Shown: one piece after another, positions 1 to 9,900 of the stretch
How the letters are laid out: each line of letters opens with the position of its first letter
Numbering within the stretch: position 1 is the first letter of the stretch
Assembly: GCF_018598175.1 (NCBI RefSeq)
Contig: NZ_JAHESE010000003.1
Coordinates: forward strand, 1 to 64,000
From: Dawidia cretensis
Lineage (GTDB): Bacteria > Bacteroidota > Bacteroidia > Cytophagales > Cyclobacteriaceae
Reading direction: 5' to 3'
DNA length: 64,000 nt
Position numbers and translations under genes: made by a program
The notes under the pieces: generated by a model
Database searches by the model: none
Told to the model about the DNA's origin: nothing
The model's input: only the letters and a program-made list of their open reading frames with translations

Positions 1-1
1 A

Positions 2-121
2 CGTCGTCAGGGTCGCAACGACTTTGGGCCATACTTCTACGAACAAGGTAGCTACTTCCTATATACTGCCAATAATAGGAAGACACAATTTACGCACAAT
101 GTATTCACAAGCAAAAGATGA
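2..121 (+). CDS. C-terminal fragment of an unidentified protein
   Basis: A reading frame is open from the window edge for 39 codons and stops with TGA at 119-121. The peptide is rich in aromatic residues and ends in FTSKR. It is immediately followed by a strong hairpin at 121-144, which fits the end of a real gene. Too little is present to assign a family. It could also be a chance open frame, since all evidence is its position at the edge and the hairpin. Confidence 0.4.
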   Translation, partial: RRQGRNDFGPYFYEQGSYFLYTANNRKTQFTHNVFTSKR

Positions 122-144
122 CCCAGACCTCTAAAGGTCTGGGT
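121..144. terminator. Perfect 10-bp hairpin, probable terminator
   Basis: ACCCAGACCT (121-130) and AGGTCTGGGT (135-144) are exact inverted repeats around a CTAA loop. It sits directly at the stop codon of the partial upstream frame. There is no T tract on the plus strand, so it is a weak candidate for intrinsic termination. Confidence 0.5.
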
Positions 145-830
145 ATAGAGTGAGTCATGAGTGCAATTTCACTGGGTTATCTCTTGACTATAAAGGAGGA
201 TGCGTTAACGTTGAGATAGAATTTCTCCGGGTCGTGTCTGGAAACGAACAGGGTGTAGAGTAGCGCACCTGAAAAATCAGGGGGTAGATCGGGCGGAAGG
301 ATGGATCGGCGCGAAGCCCCGCGCGCTTGAGTGGAGCGCAACGCGCCGCATAGGCTGCAATTGCGCAAGAAAATAGTTAGTCGAATTTAAACAATTGTAT
401 TCGAGCAGCTACTTTCTTGCAAAGATATAAAATGTTGCGCCCGATTTTGTATGGCGGTGCTCTTTCATCTTAGACGATCGAATTTGTCGTTTATACCTGG
501 TGTTTTATAGTTCTTTTCAAATCCGTTTGTGTGAATATTAAATCGGTAAGAAAGAAGAGTATCCATGATAGATAAGCCTTGATCTCACCTTTACCCTTTG
601 ATGTGCCCAATGCTTTTCAGGAAGTTGCGGATCAATAAGAATGTTCAACCAGAGGGGCCGGACTACCGGGCGATCGGAATGATCATTTTAAAAAAGTACT
701 TAAATGCAGTAAAGACCACGGGTAGGGCCAGGTTTTACCCGCAAACGTGTGTTCTTGTTATTTTATAATGGTATATTTCGGTAACAGGCTGATCTGTGCA
801 TAGTCCGCAGCCCGTAGCTCGCCCAATCGT
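145..830. other. Intergenic stretch, no confident gene
   Basis: No recognisable gene lies in these 686 bases. A 63-codon frame on the minus strand (177-368) and a 52-codon frame on the plus strand (610-768) exist, but neither resembles a known protein. The section around 300-370 is GC-rich. The rest is mixed in composition and presumably carries the promoter of the sensor kinase gene. Confidence 0.6.
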
Positions 831-3137
831 ATGAAGTTTCTTCGCAAATCTGAACGGTATTTTCTGACCGGGGTGTTTTTAATAACGACACTCGTGTTCT
901 GCAACGCACAGGCAACTGCAAAGGGTGATAAACCCGCAAAGCTGCTAACGCGTATCCACCAAAGCAAGCCTGACACCGGCCGCATCAAGTTACTGCTTAC
1001 ACTAAGCAAGTACTATTTTGATACAGAGTGGAACTATCGAAACAAGATCAAAGTGGATAGTGCGTTGGCGTTTTTGGTGCAGGCTAAAAATCTAAGCGAT
1101 TCCCTCCATGCTTTCGAGCTTGGGCAAGAGACCCTCACGCAGATGGCGTATTACTACTTCAGATGCGACAATGCACGACAAGCGGAAGAATGTTTTCGGC
1201 AGGTGATCGACCGTTATAGAACGTCGGGAGACAAAGAAAGGGAAGCACAGGCATGGGTCAATTTTGGCATGCGGTCGCCGTTAATTGACAGCACGTTGCA
1301 AGCGATCATCGGGCGATTCGAGCATGCACTTCGGATCTACAGGGAATCCAATAACAAAATAAAAGAGGGTTCTGTACTCACCCAGATCGCCTACAGACAT
1401 GTACGTCAGGGGAAACTGGCGCTCGCCGAAGACGAAGCGAAGCAGGTATTAAACCTTCAAAAATGTAATGGCCCGAACGAGCTTCAGTACACATACGATC
1501 TGCTGGCAGAAATCAGTGCGTTGAGGGGAAATTACAACATAGCAATCCTGTATGAGCTGGAGGCTATTAAAAGCATGGAACGGATCGGCGATTATCGTTT
1601 CGAAGATAGTTTTTATAATACGCTGGGTGGGTTTTACGGAGAGATTGGAGAGTTTGAAAAAAGCATTCAATGGCTTCACAAAAGCCTGGAGGTTATGAAA
1701 GGGAACAGCGTGCCGGGAGGCGGGTTCTATAAGCCAGGGGTGGTGACAGTGGACGACCGAAATGCGCTCTACTCCCTGGTGAGACGGATTGTGCAGGGGC
1801 TGATAAAGCAAAATAAGCAGCGGGAGGCATTTGCATTTTTAACGCGCACAGCAAAAGAATATCCGCCCGATACCGATTTTGCCAGACAGCTGCAGACCGG
1901 TGCCATGGGCGATTGCTACCGGGCGATGTCACGCTACAGCACGGCAGAAAAATATTACCTGAAGGCCATCGCGCTGGAGATGTCAACGGGGCAAATCGAT
2001 GAATTGCGTAAGGAGTATTACAGTATTAGTCAATTATACATTGCCTGGCGGCAATATCCCCACGCGGCAAATCATTTGGGCAAATTAATGGCAATGCCCG
2101 AAGGTGTCATCAGCCTTTGTATGCTGGGTGATATTCACAAAATGCTTTTCAAAATCGACTCGGCAGCGGGTAACTATATAAGTGCCATTAAACATTACCA
2201 GGCGCATAAAGCCATCAACGATTCCATTTTTACAGAAAAAAAGAGCAAGCAGATACAGGAATTGCAGATACAGTATGAAACCGGGCAAAAAGAAAAGGAT
2301 ATTCAGTTGTTGCGCAATCAAGCCAGGCTTCATCAGAACGAAATACAGCAGGCAATTCTGACTAAAAACCTGACCTTTGGTGGCATTGCCCTGCTGCTTG
2401 TCATCGTGGGGTTGTTGTATCATAGCTACCGGGTGAAACAGCGCGGTAATAAGCAATTGCAGGCGCAGCAGCGTGAGATCAACCAGAAAAATTATTCTCT
2501 TCGGAACCTGGTGGATGAAAAGGAATGGCTGCTCAAAGAGGTTCATCACCGTGTAAAGAACAACCTGGCAACCATCATGAGCCTGCTTAATTCACAATCG
2601 GCATACCTGAACAATGCAGAGGCCCTAAGCGCCATTCGTGATTCCCAGCACCGGGTGCAGGCCATGTCGCTCATTCATCAAAAACTGTATCAATCGGAAA
2701 ATGTAGCGGCGATCGATATGGCATTTTATATCCACGAGCTCGTGGAATATTTGAGAGACAGTTTCAATACCAGGCATCGGATTCGTTTTGAAATGAACGT
2801 AGAGCCTGTTGAATTGACAATAGCGCAAGCCGTTCCGCTCGGGTTGATCCTGAATGAGGCGATCACCAATGCGATCAAGTATGCCTTCCCGGAAAACAGG
2901 AATGGCGTGATCACGATCTGCATGAAGCAGGAGGCAAAAGATCATTTTTCGCTTCGCATTGCTGATAATGGGATAGGCCTGCCGCCCGATTTTAATCGTG
3001 AGAGCAAGAGCTCCCTGGGAATGAGCCTGATGCAAGGTCTTAGCGACGACATTGGTGCACGGTTTGAAATACAGAATGATGGCGGTACAGCAATAGCCAT
3101 ACGATTTGCGTCCGATCAGTGCCAGCATCAGCTGTAA
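831..3137 (+). CDS. TPR-containing sensor histidine kinase (HisKA_2 type)
   Basis: This 768-residue protein starts with a hydrophobic signal-like segment (about 8-28). A long alpha-helical, TPR-like region (about 40-480) follows, presumably periplasmic, then one membrane segment near 514-535 and a short coiled linker. The kinase core carries EVHHRVKNN with the His pair at 572-573, typical of HisKA_2. An N box (LILNEAITNAIKYAF, about 672-686) and a G box (DNGIGLP, about 711) form the HATPase domain. It would autophosphorylate and pass phosphate to a receiver, most simply the regulator that starts 31 bases downstream. The TPR part probably senses a protein or peptide state, but the signal is unknown. 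The family is clear; the stimulus and targets are not visible. Confidence 0.93.
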   Translation: MKFLRKSERYFLTGVFLITTLVFCNAQATAKGDKPAKLLTRIHQSKPDTGRIKLLLTLSKYYFDTEWNYRNKIKVDSALAFLVQAKNLSDSLHAFELGQETLTQMAYYYFRCDNARQAEECFRQVIDRYRTSGDKEREAQAWVNFGMRSPLIDSTLQAIIGRFEHALRIYRESNNKIKEGSVLTQIAYRHVRQGKLALAEDEAKQVLNLQKCNGPNELQYTYDLLAEISALRGNYNIAILYELEAIKSMERIGDYRFEDSFYNTLGGFYGEIGEFEKSIQWLHKSLEVMKGNSVPGGGFYKPGVVTVDDRNALYSLVRRIVQGLIKQNKQREAFAFLTRTAKEYPPDTDFARQLQTGAMGDCYRAMSRYSTAEKYYLKAIALEMSTGQIDELRKEYYSISQLYIAWRQYPHAANHLGKLMAMPEGVISLCMLGDIHKMLFKIDSAAGNYISAIKHYQAHKAINDSIFTEKKSKQIQELQIQYETGQKEKDIQLLRNQARLHQNEIQQAILTKNLTFGGIALLLVIVGLLYHSYRVKQRGNKQLQAQQREINQKNYSLRNLVDEKEWLLKEVHHRVKNNLATIMSLLNSQSAYLNNAEALSAIRDSQHRVQAMSLIHQKLYQSENVAAIDMAFYIHELVEYLRDSFNTRHRIRFEMNVEPVELTIAQAVPLGLILNEAITNAIKYAFPENRNGVITICMKQEAKDHFSLRIADNGIGLPPDFNRESKSSLGMSLMQGLSDDIGARFEIQNDGGTAIAIRFASDQCQHQL

Positions 3138-3168
3138 GTTTTTTTCTGGTATAATATTCGACATTGCC

Positions 3169-5106
3169 ATGCGTGATAAAGTTCTTATAGTAGAGGATCA
3201 GTTCATAGAAGCGAACGATTTGCGGTTGATGCTTGAAAAAGCAGGATACCAGGTAACGGGCATAGCCCGCTCGGTGCAGAAAGCTATCGAGCTGATAGAG
3301 CAGGAGAAACCTTCGCTGGTCTTGCTGGATATCTACCTCAAGGGAAAATTGACCGGTATTGACCTGGCAAAAAGATTACGGGAGGAGAACATTGCTTTTG
3401 TGTATCTCTCCGCGAATTCCAATCAGGACGTTTTAGCAGAGGCGAAGGCCACGCAGCCGTATGGTTTTCTGGTAAAACCTTTTCGTGAAAAGGATGTACT
3501 GGTGGCGCTTGAGATTGCCCGGTACCGACATGAGCATAGCCTGGAGTCCGGTTTTCGGAGAGAAGCTGCATTGCAAAAACAGCTCGCCGGATTGGTCACC
3601 AGCGCTGGCAACTGGCAGCATACGATCATGAAGATCGGCGTGGCTATTCAGCCGTATATTTCCTTTGACCTTATGCGCGGCGAGCTTAAAGAAGCTGATC
3701 ATACACGCTATAGCAGCGGCTTCCTGCGAATAGGATTCAATGAATATCAGCGTATCGATTTCCCTGAATTTCGGGTGATGACGGGTCTGAGCATGCAGGC
3801 TTACGAGGTCTTGCAGCGGTCGGGCCATACGGATTCCATCGCTGCCTTTTATGCGGGAAAGGCATTTACGGAACTTTGCTCCCGTGATCCGTTGAAGAAG
3901 TTAGTAGCCGGGTATTTTGGCATGGCCTCCTATCTCTCGCTGCCGCTGCATCTTGCCGGCGGAGGGATTTTCTATCTTTCATTTTATAGTCGAAGTGCGG
4001 ATACCTACACGCACGAGCATCTGGCCTTATTCAACAGACTGCAACAGGCATTGGCCGAGACAATAGACGCTGCGTTGGCGATCAAAAAGACACCGGAAGG
4101 CGCAGAGACGCTGAAAGAAGACCCATTACCACCGGACGGGAATTCCACCCGGATTTCTGGTTTCGAGGGTATTGTCGGCACAAGCCATCGCCTGCTGAAT
4201 GTGTTCGACAGTATTGCCCAGGTGGCGCCGCTGGATACTTCGGTACTGATACTGGGTGAAAGTGGTACGGGAAAGGAACGGGTCGCCGATTGTCTTCACA
4301 GGCTCTCTCCGAGAAAAATGAAACCCTTTATCAAAGTAAATTGTGCAGCCCTTCCGGCTTCCCTGATTGAATCAGAATTGTTTGGTCATGAGAAGGGGGC
4401 CTTTACCGGTGCCACCGATAGAAGGATCGGCAAGTTCGAGCAGGCTTCCGGCGGAACGATCTTGCTGGACGAAATAGGCGAAATGCCCATTGAGCTGCAG
4501 GTCAAATGGTTGAGAGTTTTACAGGAAAAGGAAATAGAACGCATCGGTGGTTCGGCGCCGATAAAAGTTGATGTCCGGGTGATCGCTGCCACCAACAGGG
4601 ATTTGGAAAAGGAAGTTGCGGAGGGCCGTTTCCGTCTTGATCTGTACTATCGCCTCAATGTTTTTCCCATACAACTTCCTCCGTTGCGCGAACGCAAAGA
4701 AGATATACCGACCCTGGCAAATCACTTTGTCAGTTACTTCTCGCGGAAGACGGGGAAAAAAATTACGGGCATTTCCGCTAAAGTTTTGCAGGAGCTTCAG
4801 GCCTACCGCTGGCCGGGCAATGTTCGGGAGTTGGAGCATTTAATGGAGAGAAGCGTGCTGCTCGCGAAAGGAGATACGATCAGAGACATCGTATTGCCAG
4901 ATCAAAAGGAAACAAACCACGCTACTGACGCGCCTCGCGTAAAGACCATCCTGGAGAATGAGCGGGATCATATACTGGAGGTATTAAAAAAATGCGAGGG
5001 TAAGATCTGGGGTGCCGGGGGCGCAGCGGAGCTGCTGAACGTTCCGCCCACAACACTGCAGTCCAAAATGAAAAAGCTTGGGATCAAAAAAGAGCATACC
5101 CTGTAG
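3169..5106 (+). CDS. Sigma-54-dependent response regulator (NtrC type)
   Basis: The 645-residue protein starts at ATG 3169 (MRDKVLIVEDQ); an upstream in-frame ATG at 3106 would overlap the kinase gene and adds residues unlike a receiver domain. Domains in order are: receiver (about 1-120, phospho-acceptor Asp54 in LLDIYLKG), a GAF-like middle region (about 130-305), an AAA+ domain with Walker A GESGTGKE near 362, the sigma-54 contact loop GAFTGA near 409, Walker B ILLDEIGEMP near 430, and a Fis-type helix-turn-helix at about 613-638. On phosphorylation it should activate RNA polymerase holding RpoN. It lies in an apparent operon with the kinase. The middle domain may add a second input. Its target promoters are not identified. 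Confidence 0.95.
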   Translation: MRDKVLIVEDQFIEANDLRLMLEKAGYQVTGIARSVQKAIELIEQEKPSLVLLDIYLKGKLTGIDLAKRLREENIAFVYLSANSNQDVLAEAKATQPYGFLVKPFREKDVLVALEIARYRHEHSLESGFRREAALQKQLAGLVTSAGNWQHTIMKIGVAIQPYISFDLMRGELKEADHTRYSSGFLRIGFNEYQRIDFPEFRVMTGLSMQAYEVLQRSGHTDSIAAFYAGKAFTELCSRDPLKKLVAGYFGMASYLSLPLHLAGGGIFYLSFYSRSADTYTHEHLALFNRLQQALAETIDAALAIKKTPEGAETLKEDPLPPDGNSTRISGFEGIVGTSHRLLNVFDSIAQVAPLDTSVLILGESGTGKERVADCLHRLSPRKMKPFIKVNCAALPASLIESELFGHEKGAFTGATDRRIGKFEQASGGTILLDEIGEMPIELQVKWLRVLQEKEIERIGGSAPIKVDVRVIAATNRDLEKEVAEGRFRLDLYYRLNVFPIQLPPLRERKEDIPTLANHFVSYFSRKTGKKITGISAKVLQELQAYRWPGNVRELEHLMERSVLLAKGDTIRDIVLPDQKETNHATDAPRVKTILENERDHILEVLKKCEGKIWGAGGAAELLNVPPTTLQSKMKKLGIKKEHTL

Positions 5107-5155
5107 GCGTTCGGAAATATCCTGCCTCTGTTTACAACGTTATTTCGTTTCCGGT

Positions 5156-5191
5156 TTTCGGTGTTCACCGAAATATCGGTGCATCTTTTTT
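5156..5191 (+). terminator. Overlapping hairpins ending in a T tract
   Basis: TTTCGGTG (5156-5163) pairs exactly with CACCGAAA (5166-5173). CACCGA (5166-5171) can instead pair with TCGGTG (5176-5181), and that second stem is soon followed by seven Ts (5185-5191). The second hairpin looks like an intrinsic terminator for the kinase/regulator operon. The first palindrome could be an operator or an anti-terminator. Confidence 0.55.
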
Positions 5192-5343
5192 TATATATCT
5201 ACATAAATTATTGATAGTCAGTTATTTTTCAATCAGGCCGCATATTTGATGGCGTGCCAGATCAGTGGCAATTAAGGCGGACGATGAGGGAACAACGGTG
5301 CAGAACGCCGCCTGGATTGAACTTTTGAATGATGCTCCTGACA

Positions 5344-6375
5344 ATGCAAAAATCCTCCGTCTATAAATACATCTCTCTGGATGATCATTCGGCAACACCG
5401 AAGTATCAGCAATTGGCAAATTCAATCATCAACGCTGTTCAGCAGGGTAATATTAAAAAGGACGAGATCCTGCCATCGCTGAGTGAAATAAGTTTTGAAT
5501 TTGAGATATCACGGGATACAGCCGAGCGGGGGTACAAATACCTGAAGGATTGTGGCGTTATCGGCTCTGTTCCCGGAAAGGGATATTTCATTAAAAGCAC
5601 GGATGTCAATCACCAGTTAAAAGTCTTTCTGCTTTTTAATAAACTTAGTGCGCATAAAAAGATCATCTATGATTCGATCGCAGCATCGTTGGTGAAGCAT
5701 GCTTCTATTGATCTGTATATTTACGACAATGATTTCTCGTTCTTCAAAAAATTGCTGCAGTCAAAAAGAGAGGGTTATACACACTATGTCATTATACCGC
5801 ACTTTCTGGAAGGTGGCGATAATGCTCACGAAATAATTAATTCGATCGACAAAGATAAGCTCATTTTATTGGACAAGCTGGTTCCGGGGGTCTCCGGACA
5901 GTTTGGCGCTGTCTACGAGAATTTTGAACTGGACATCCGGTCTGCGCTGGAACAGGCGCTGGAGCAATTGTGTAAGTATCATACCCTGAAAATCCTTTTT
6001 CCGCAGGATTCTTATTATCCGCAGGAGATCCTCAAAGGCTTTTTCAGTTTTTGCGATGAGTTTGCCTTCAGTGCGAAAGTCGTTCATCGAATTCAGGATG
6101 AGCCGATCAATGTTGGGGAAGCATTCATCAGCCTAATGGAGGAAGATCTTGTCAGGCTCATCGAAAAAATCCTGCTTAGCAAACTTGAAGTGGGCCGGGA
6201 TGTCGGTGTGATCTCCTATAATGAAACACCGTTAAAGAAGATAATACTCAATGGCATAACGACCATTTCAACGGATTTCAAAATGATGGGAGAGAAAACG
6301 GCGGAGATGATCCTCAACAATTCAAGAGAGCATATTGAAATACCTTTTCATCTTACATTAAGATCATCGGTATAA
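5344..6375 (+). CDS. GntR-family regulator with LacI-like ligand domain
   Basis: The start is placed at ATG 5344 (MQKSSVYKYI), the last of three clustered ATGs; the protein is then 343 residues. Residues about 15-80 form a GntR winged helix (KYQQLANSII, then SEISFEFEISRDTAERGYKYLK). The remaining ~250 residues resemble the periplasmic-binding-protein fold used as an effector domain by AraR-like GntR regulators, with VGVISYNETPLKKIILNGIT near the end. Such proteins usually repress sugar-utilisation genes until a sugar binds. It sits directly upstream of PUL 1, with a cluster of candidate operators between them, so local control of PUL 1 is the simplest reading. The ligand is unknown. Confidence 0.85.
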   Translation: MQKSSVYKYISLDDHSATPKYQQLANSIINAVQQGNIKKDEILPSLSEISFEFEISRDTAERGYKYLKDCGVIGSVPGKGYFIKSTDVNHQLKVFLLFNKLSAHKKIIYDSIAASLVKHASIDLYIYDNDFSFFKKLLQSKREGYTHYVIIPHFLEGGDNAHEIINSIDKDKLILLDKLVPGVSGQFGAVYENFELDIRSALEQALEQLCKYHTLKILFPQDSYYPQEILKGFFSFCDEFAFSAKVVHRIQDEPINVGEAFISLMEEDLVRLIEKILLSKLEVGRDVGVISYNETPLKKIILNGITTISTDFKMMGEKTAEMILNNSREHIEIPFHLTLRSSV

Positions 6376-6948
6376 AGTAAACGTTGTGCAGGATAGATCA
6401 GGATAGATATTGCAGTAATAAATTTCTGAAAATTTCTTTTGGGGCGATATTTTGAGTATCCCTCTTCTTCCCACGTAAAAGCGGGTTAAAGCCGTTTAAA
6501 TCGTTTGCAATCAGTACGGTTCAGAACGGTTAAAACGGTTTTTGCTTTTAGTTTTATTCTGGAAGCTTCCAGGAACCCCAAACACCTAAAACCTTTTACC
6601 TATGGATCAAAACTACTTCTTATCTAAAAGATCATTACTGGTCTTTACCAGCAAATTTCTGAAGAGGGTAAATCTATCCTTCAGTGCTCAGCAGCAGGAC
6701 CATTAAACCTTACTCAGTATTTCTTCCGGTCTTTCCAGGGATCGGGCTTTATACCAATGCCTGAATGCCGGGTACGGCAAAAAGTAGAATAATTTCAACA
6801 CGAACCGACGGCACTCACATGAGTCCGGAAACTTTCGCACCCAAGGTCAGTAGAACCGGGGTGTGATCAGTGGGGTATTGCCTTGACCTTACTTCTTTTC
6901 ATCCACTTGATTTTAACATACGACCTCATCACACTAAGCAGAATATGT
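6376..6948 (+). other. Regulatory intergenic region before PUL 1
   Basis: These 573 bases separate the GntR regulator from the first SusC gene. They hold the operator-like cluster at 6495-6545 and a 34-codon frame at 6602-6706 of doubtful status (it begins MDQNYFLSKRS). No other gene was recognised. A long 5' leader before SusC is possible. Confidence 0.6.
6495..6545. promoter_or_regulatory. Operator-like cluster upstream of PUL 1
   Basis: TTTAAATCGTTTGCAA (6495-6510) is, read on the other strand, TTGCAAACGATTTAAA. Close by, AACGGTTAAAACGG (6525-6538) runs into TTTTTGC. Both resemble the TTGCTAAAACGATTAACTAA elements before lgt and PUL 3. A CG-centred core with AAA/TTT flanks is typical of LacI/GntR-type sugar regulators. 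Which protein binds is not shown by the sequence. Confidence 0.5.
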
Positions 6949-9900
6949 ATGCATAAATTTTACAAGATCCTTATATGTTGCATTTTCATTGTTGCGGGTT
7001 CGCGTCAGTCGATTTTCGCGCAAGCCCTGCGCGTCTCCGGTACGGTTACGGACGAGTCTGGAGAGTCCTTGCCTGGCGTCAGTGTCATGATAAAAGGCAC
7101 GAACAATGGAACTACCTCCGATAACAATGGCAAGTACGCGCTGGAAGTTGCAGACGTAAATGCAATACTAATTTTCTCCTTCGTAGGCTATAGCAGTCAA
7201 ACGATGGAAGTAGCCAATAGAAGCTCTATTAATGTTTCACTGGTGCCGGATGTCGCGGCCCTGGGAGAAGTGGTGGTGGTTAGTTATGGAACACAGAAGA
7301 AAGAATCTGTCATTGGTTCGATTACAACCGTAGAGCCTGAAAAACTGAAAATACCCAGTAGCAATTTAACGACGGCACTGGCGGGCAGAATGTCGGGCAT
7401 CATCGCGTATCAGCGCAGTGGAGAACCCGGCGCCGATAACGCCAGTTTTTTTATTCGTGGCGTTACCACCTTCGGATATAAAAAAGATCCCCTGATCCTT
7501 TTGGACAATAATGAAATTACGACACGGGAACTTGCGCGGTTGCAACCAGATGATATTGCCAGTTTCTCTATTATGAAGGACGCCACCGCTACTTCGCTTT
7601 ATGGTTCGCGCGGGGCGAATGGGGTAATCCTGGTGACAACCAAAAGAGGCCTCGAGGGTAAAGCGACCATCAACATTCGTATGGAGAACTCATTCTCTAT
7701 GCCGACGCAGGATATAGCGCTGGCGGATCCGGTTACCTATATGAAACTTCATAACGAAGCTGTACGGACGCGCAATCCGCTCGGCGTAACACCGTATTCG
7801 CAAAATAAAATTGAAAATACGATGAACGGTGGTAATCCGTATGCCTACCCTGCGAATGACTGGTATAAAATGGTCTTTAAGGATTATGCACAAAACAAGC
7901 GATTAAACTTCAACCTCACGGGTGGGGAGAAGGTTGCCAAGTATTATCTGGCAGGATCCGTCAACAACGACAATGGACTGCTCAATGTTGATAAGAGAAA
8001 CAATTTCAACAGTAACATTGACCTAAAGAGTTACATGCTGCGATCTAACATTACTCTCAATGTGACGAAAACAACCGAAGTGACAGTGCGTTTACAGGGG
8101 CTGTTTGATGATTACACCGGCCCTATAGAGGGAGGGGATGCGATTTACCGGCAAGTGATGCGAACAAATCCTGTATTGTTTCCCGCCTACTATTTGCCGG
8201 ATTCGGCGAATGCACATACACAACATATTCTTTTTGGTAACTACGACAAAGGAGGATATAACAATCCGTATGCTTCCCTGGCCCGGGGCTATCGTGACTT
8301 CAGCACTTCCCATATCATGGCGCAAGGCGAGCTGCGGCAGAAGCTTGATTTTATTTTGGAAGGACTTTCGATCCGTGGACTGTTCAATACAAACCGTTAT
8401 GCTAACTATGAAGTAAGGCGTTTTTACACCCCCTTTTTTTACGCCATGTCCCGGTATGATAAAGCGGACGACACCTATCGATTAAATCCGCTGAATCCGA
8501 CTACCGGCACGGAGTATCTGGACTACCAGGAGCCACTGGACAGAAAGCTTATTACATCGACAACGTATATGGAAGCGGCCATCAATTGGGATCGCCTCTT
8601 CAATGAAAAACACGCTGTCGGCGGATTGGTGGTGATGACACGGCGGGAACAGTTGAACGCAAATGCGGGTGACCTTCAGAAGTCACTTCCGTATCGCAAC
8701 ATGAGCACGGCAGGCCGGTTTACGTATGCGTATGATTCCCGTTATTTTGCCGAGTTTAATTTCGGCTACAACGGCTCGGAACGATTTTCTAAAAAAGAGC
8801 GATTCGGATTTTTCCCTTCTGCCGGTGTGGCGTGGATCGCTTCAAACGAAACTTTCTGGAATGGTCGTCTGAAACAGATCGTTGACAAGCTGAAAGTAAA
8901 AGCAACGTATGGGCTGGTAGGAAACGACGCGATTGGTAGTGAGAATGACCGATTCTTTTATCTGTCGAATGTGAATATGAATGATGACCGCAAAGGCGCG
9001 GCTTTCGGGACCTATGGAAACGGACAAGCTTTAACCGGGGTCTCTATATCACGGTACGCCAATGACCAGATCACCTGGGAAACGGCTATTAAATGGAACC
9101 TGGGTGTTGAAATGAATTTATTCGGAAAACTGGAAATTCAGGCCGATGTCTTTTCCGAGCATCGTAAGAATATTTTGATGGACCGCGCTTTCATCCCCGC
9201 TACCATGGGACTCCAGGCGGGAGTTCGTGCGAACGTAGGGGAAGCCAGCAGCAGTGGCTTTGACATGTCGGCAAGTTATGATCATTCGTTCGCCAATGGC
9301 GCCTGGGTGACTGGAATGGCTAATTTCACCTATGCCACGAGCAAGTTTAAGATCTATGAAGAACCTGATTATTCCAGTACACCCTGGAGATCTCGTGTAG
9401 GCACCTCGTTGAATCAGATATGGGGGTTGGTAGCCGAGCGCCTTTTTGTTGATGAAGAGGAAGTCCGGAATTCACCCACGCAGTTTGGCGACTACATGGC
9501 GGGTGATATTAAATATAAAGATCTCAATGATGACGGTCAGATCAACGAGCTGGATATGGTGCCGATGGGATATCCCACCGTTCCTGAGGTCGTGTATGGT
9601 TTTGGTTTATCCGGTGGCTGGAAGAGATTCGATCTGTCCTGTTTCTTCCAAGGGCTCGCCCGGGAATCTTTCCAGATTAATGCGTTTGATACGTCTCCCT
9701 TTGTCGACGGGCAGAATGCGCTGCTGAAGGCGTATGCTGATGATCATTGGTCAGAGGAAAACAGAAATGTATATGCCTTATGGCCCCGGCTTTCTCCTAC
9801 GCGTGTTGAGAATAATATGGTAGGCTCCAGCTGGGTCGTGAGAGATGGATCGTTCCTGCGGTTAAAATCTGTCGAGTTCGGGTACACGCTACCCATCAGT

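Noticed and set aside
177-368. 63-codon minus-strand frame in the first intergenic region
   Set aside because: Sequence is low in recognisable structure, with a GC-rich segment and no known motif or neighbour logic.
610-768. 52-codon frame (MLFRKLRINKNV start) upstream of the sensor kinase
   Set aside because: No recognisable family, no clear ribosome-binding site and no support from neighbours; it may be chance.
3106-3168. Upstream start for the sigma-54 regulator
   Set aside because: It overlaps the kinase gene and adds 21 residues unlike a receiver; MRDKVLIVEDQ at 3169 is the normal start.
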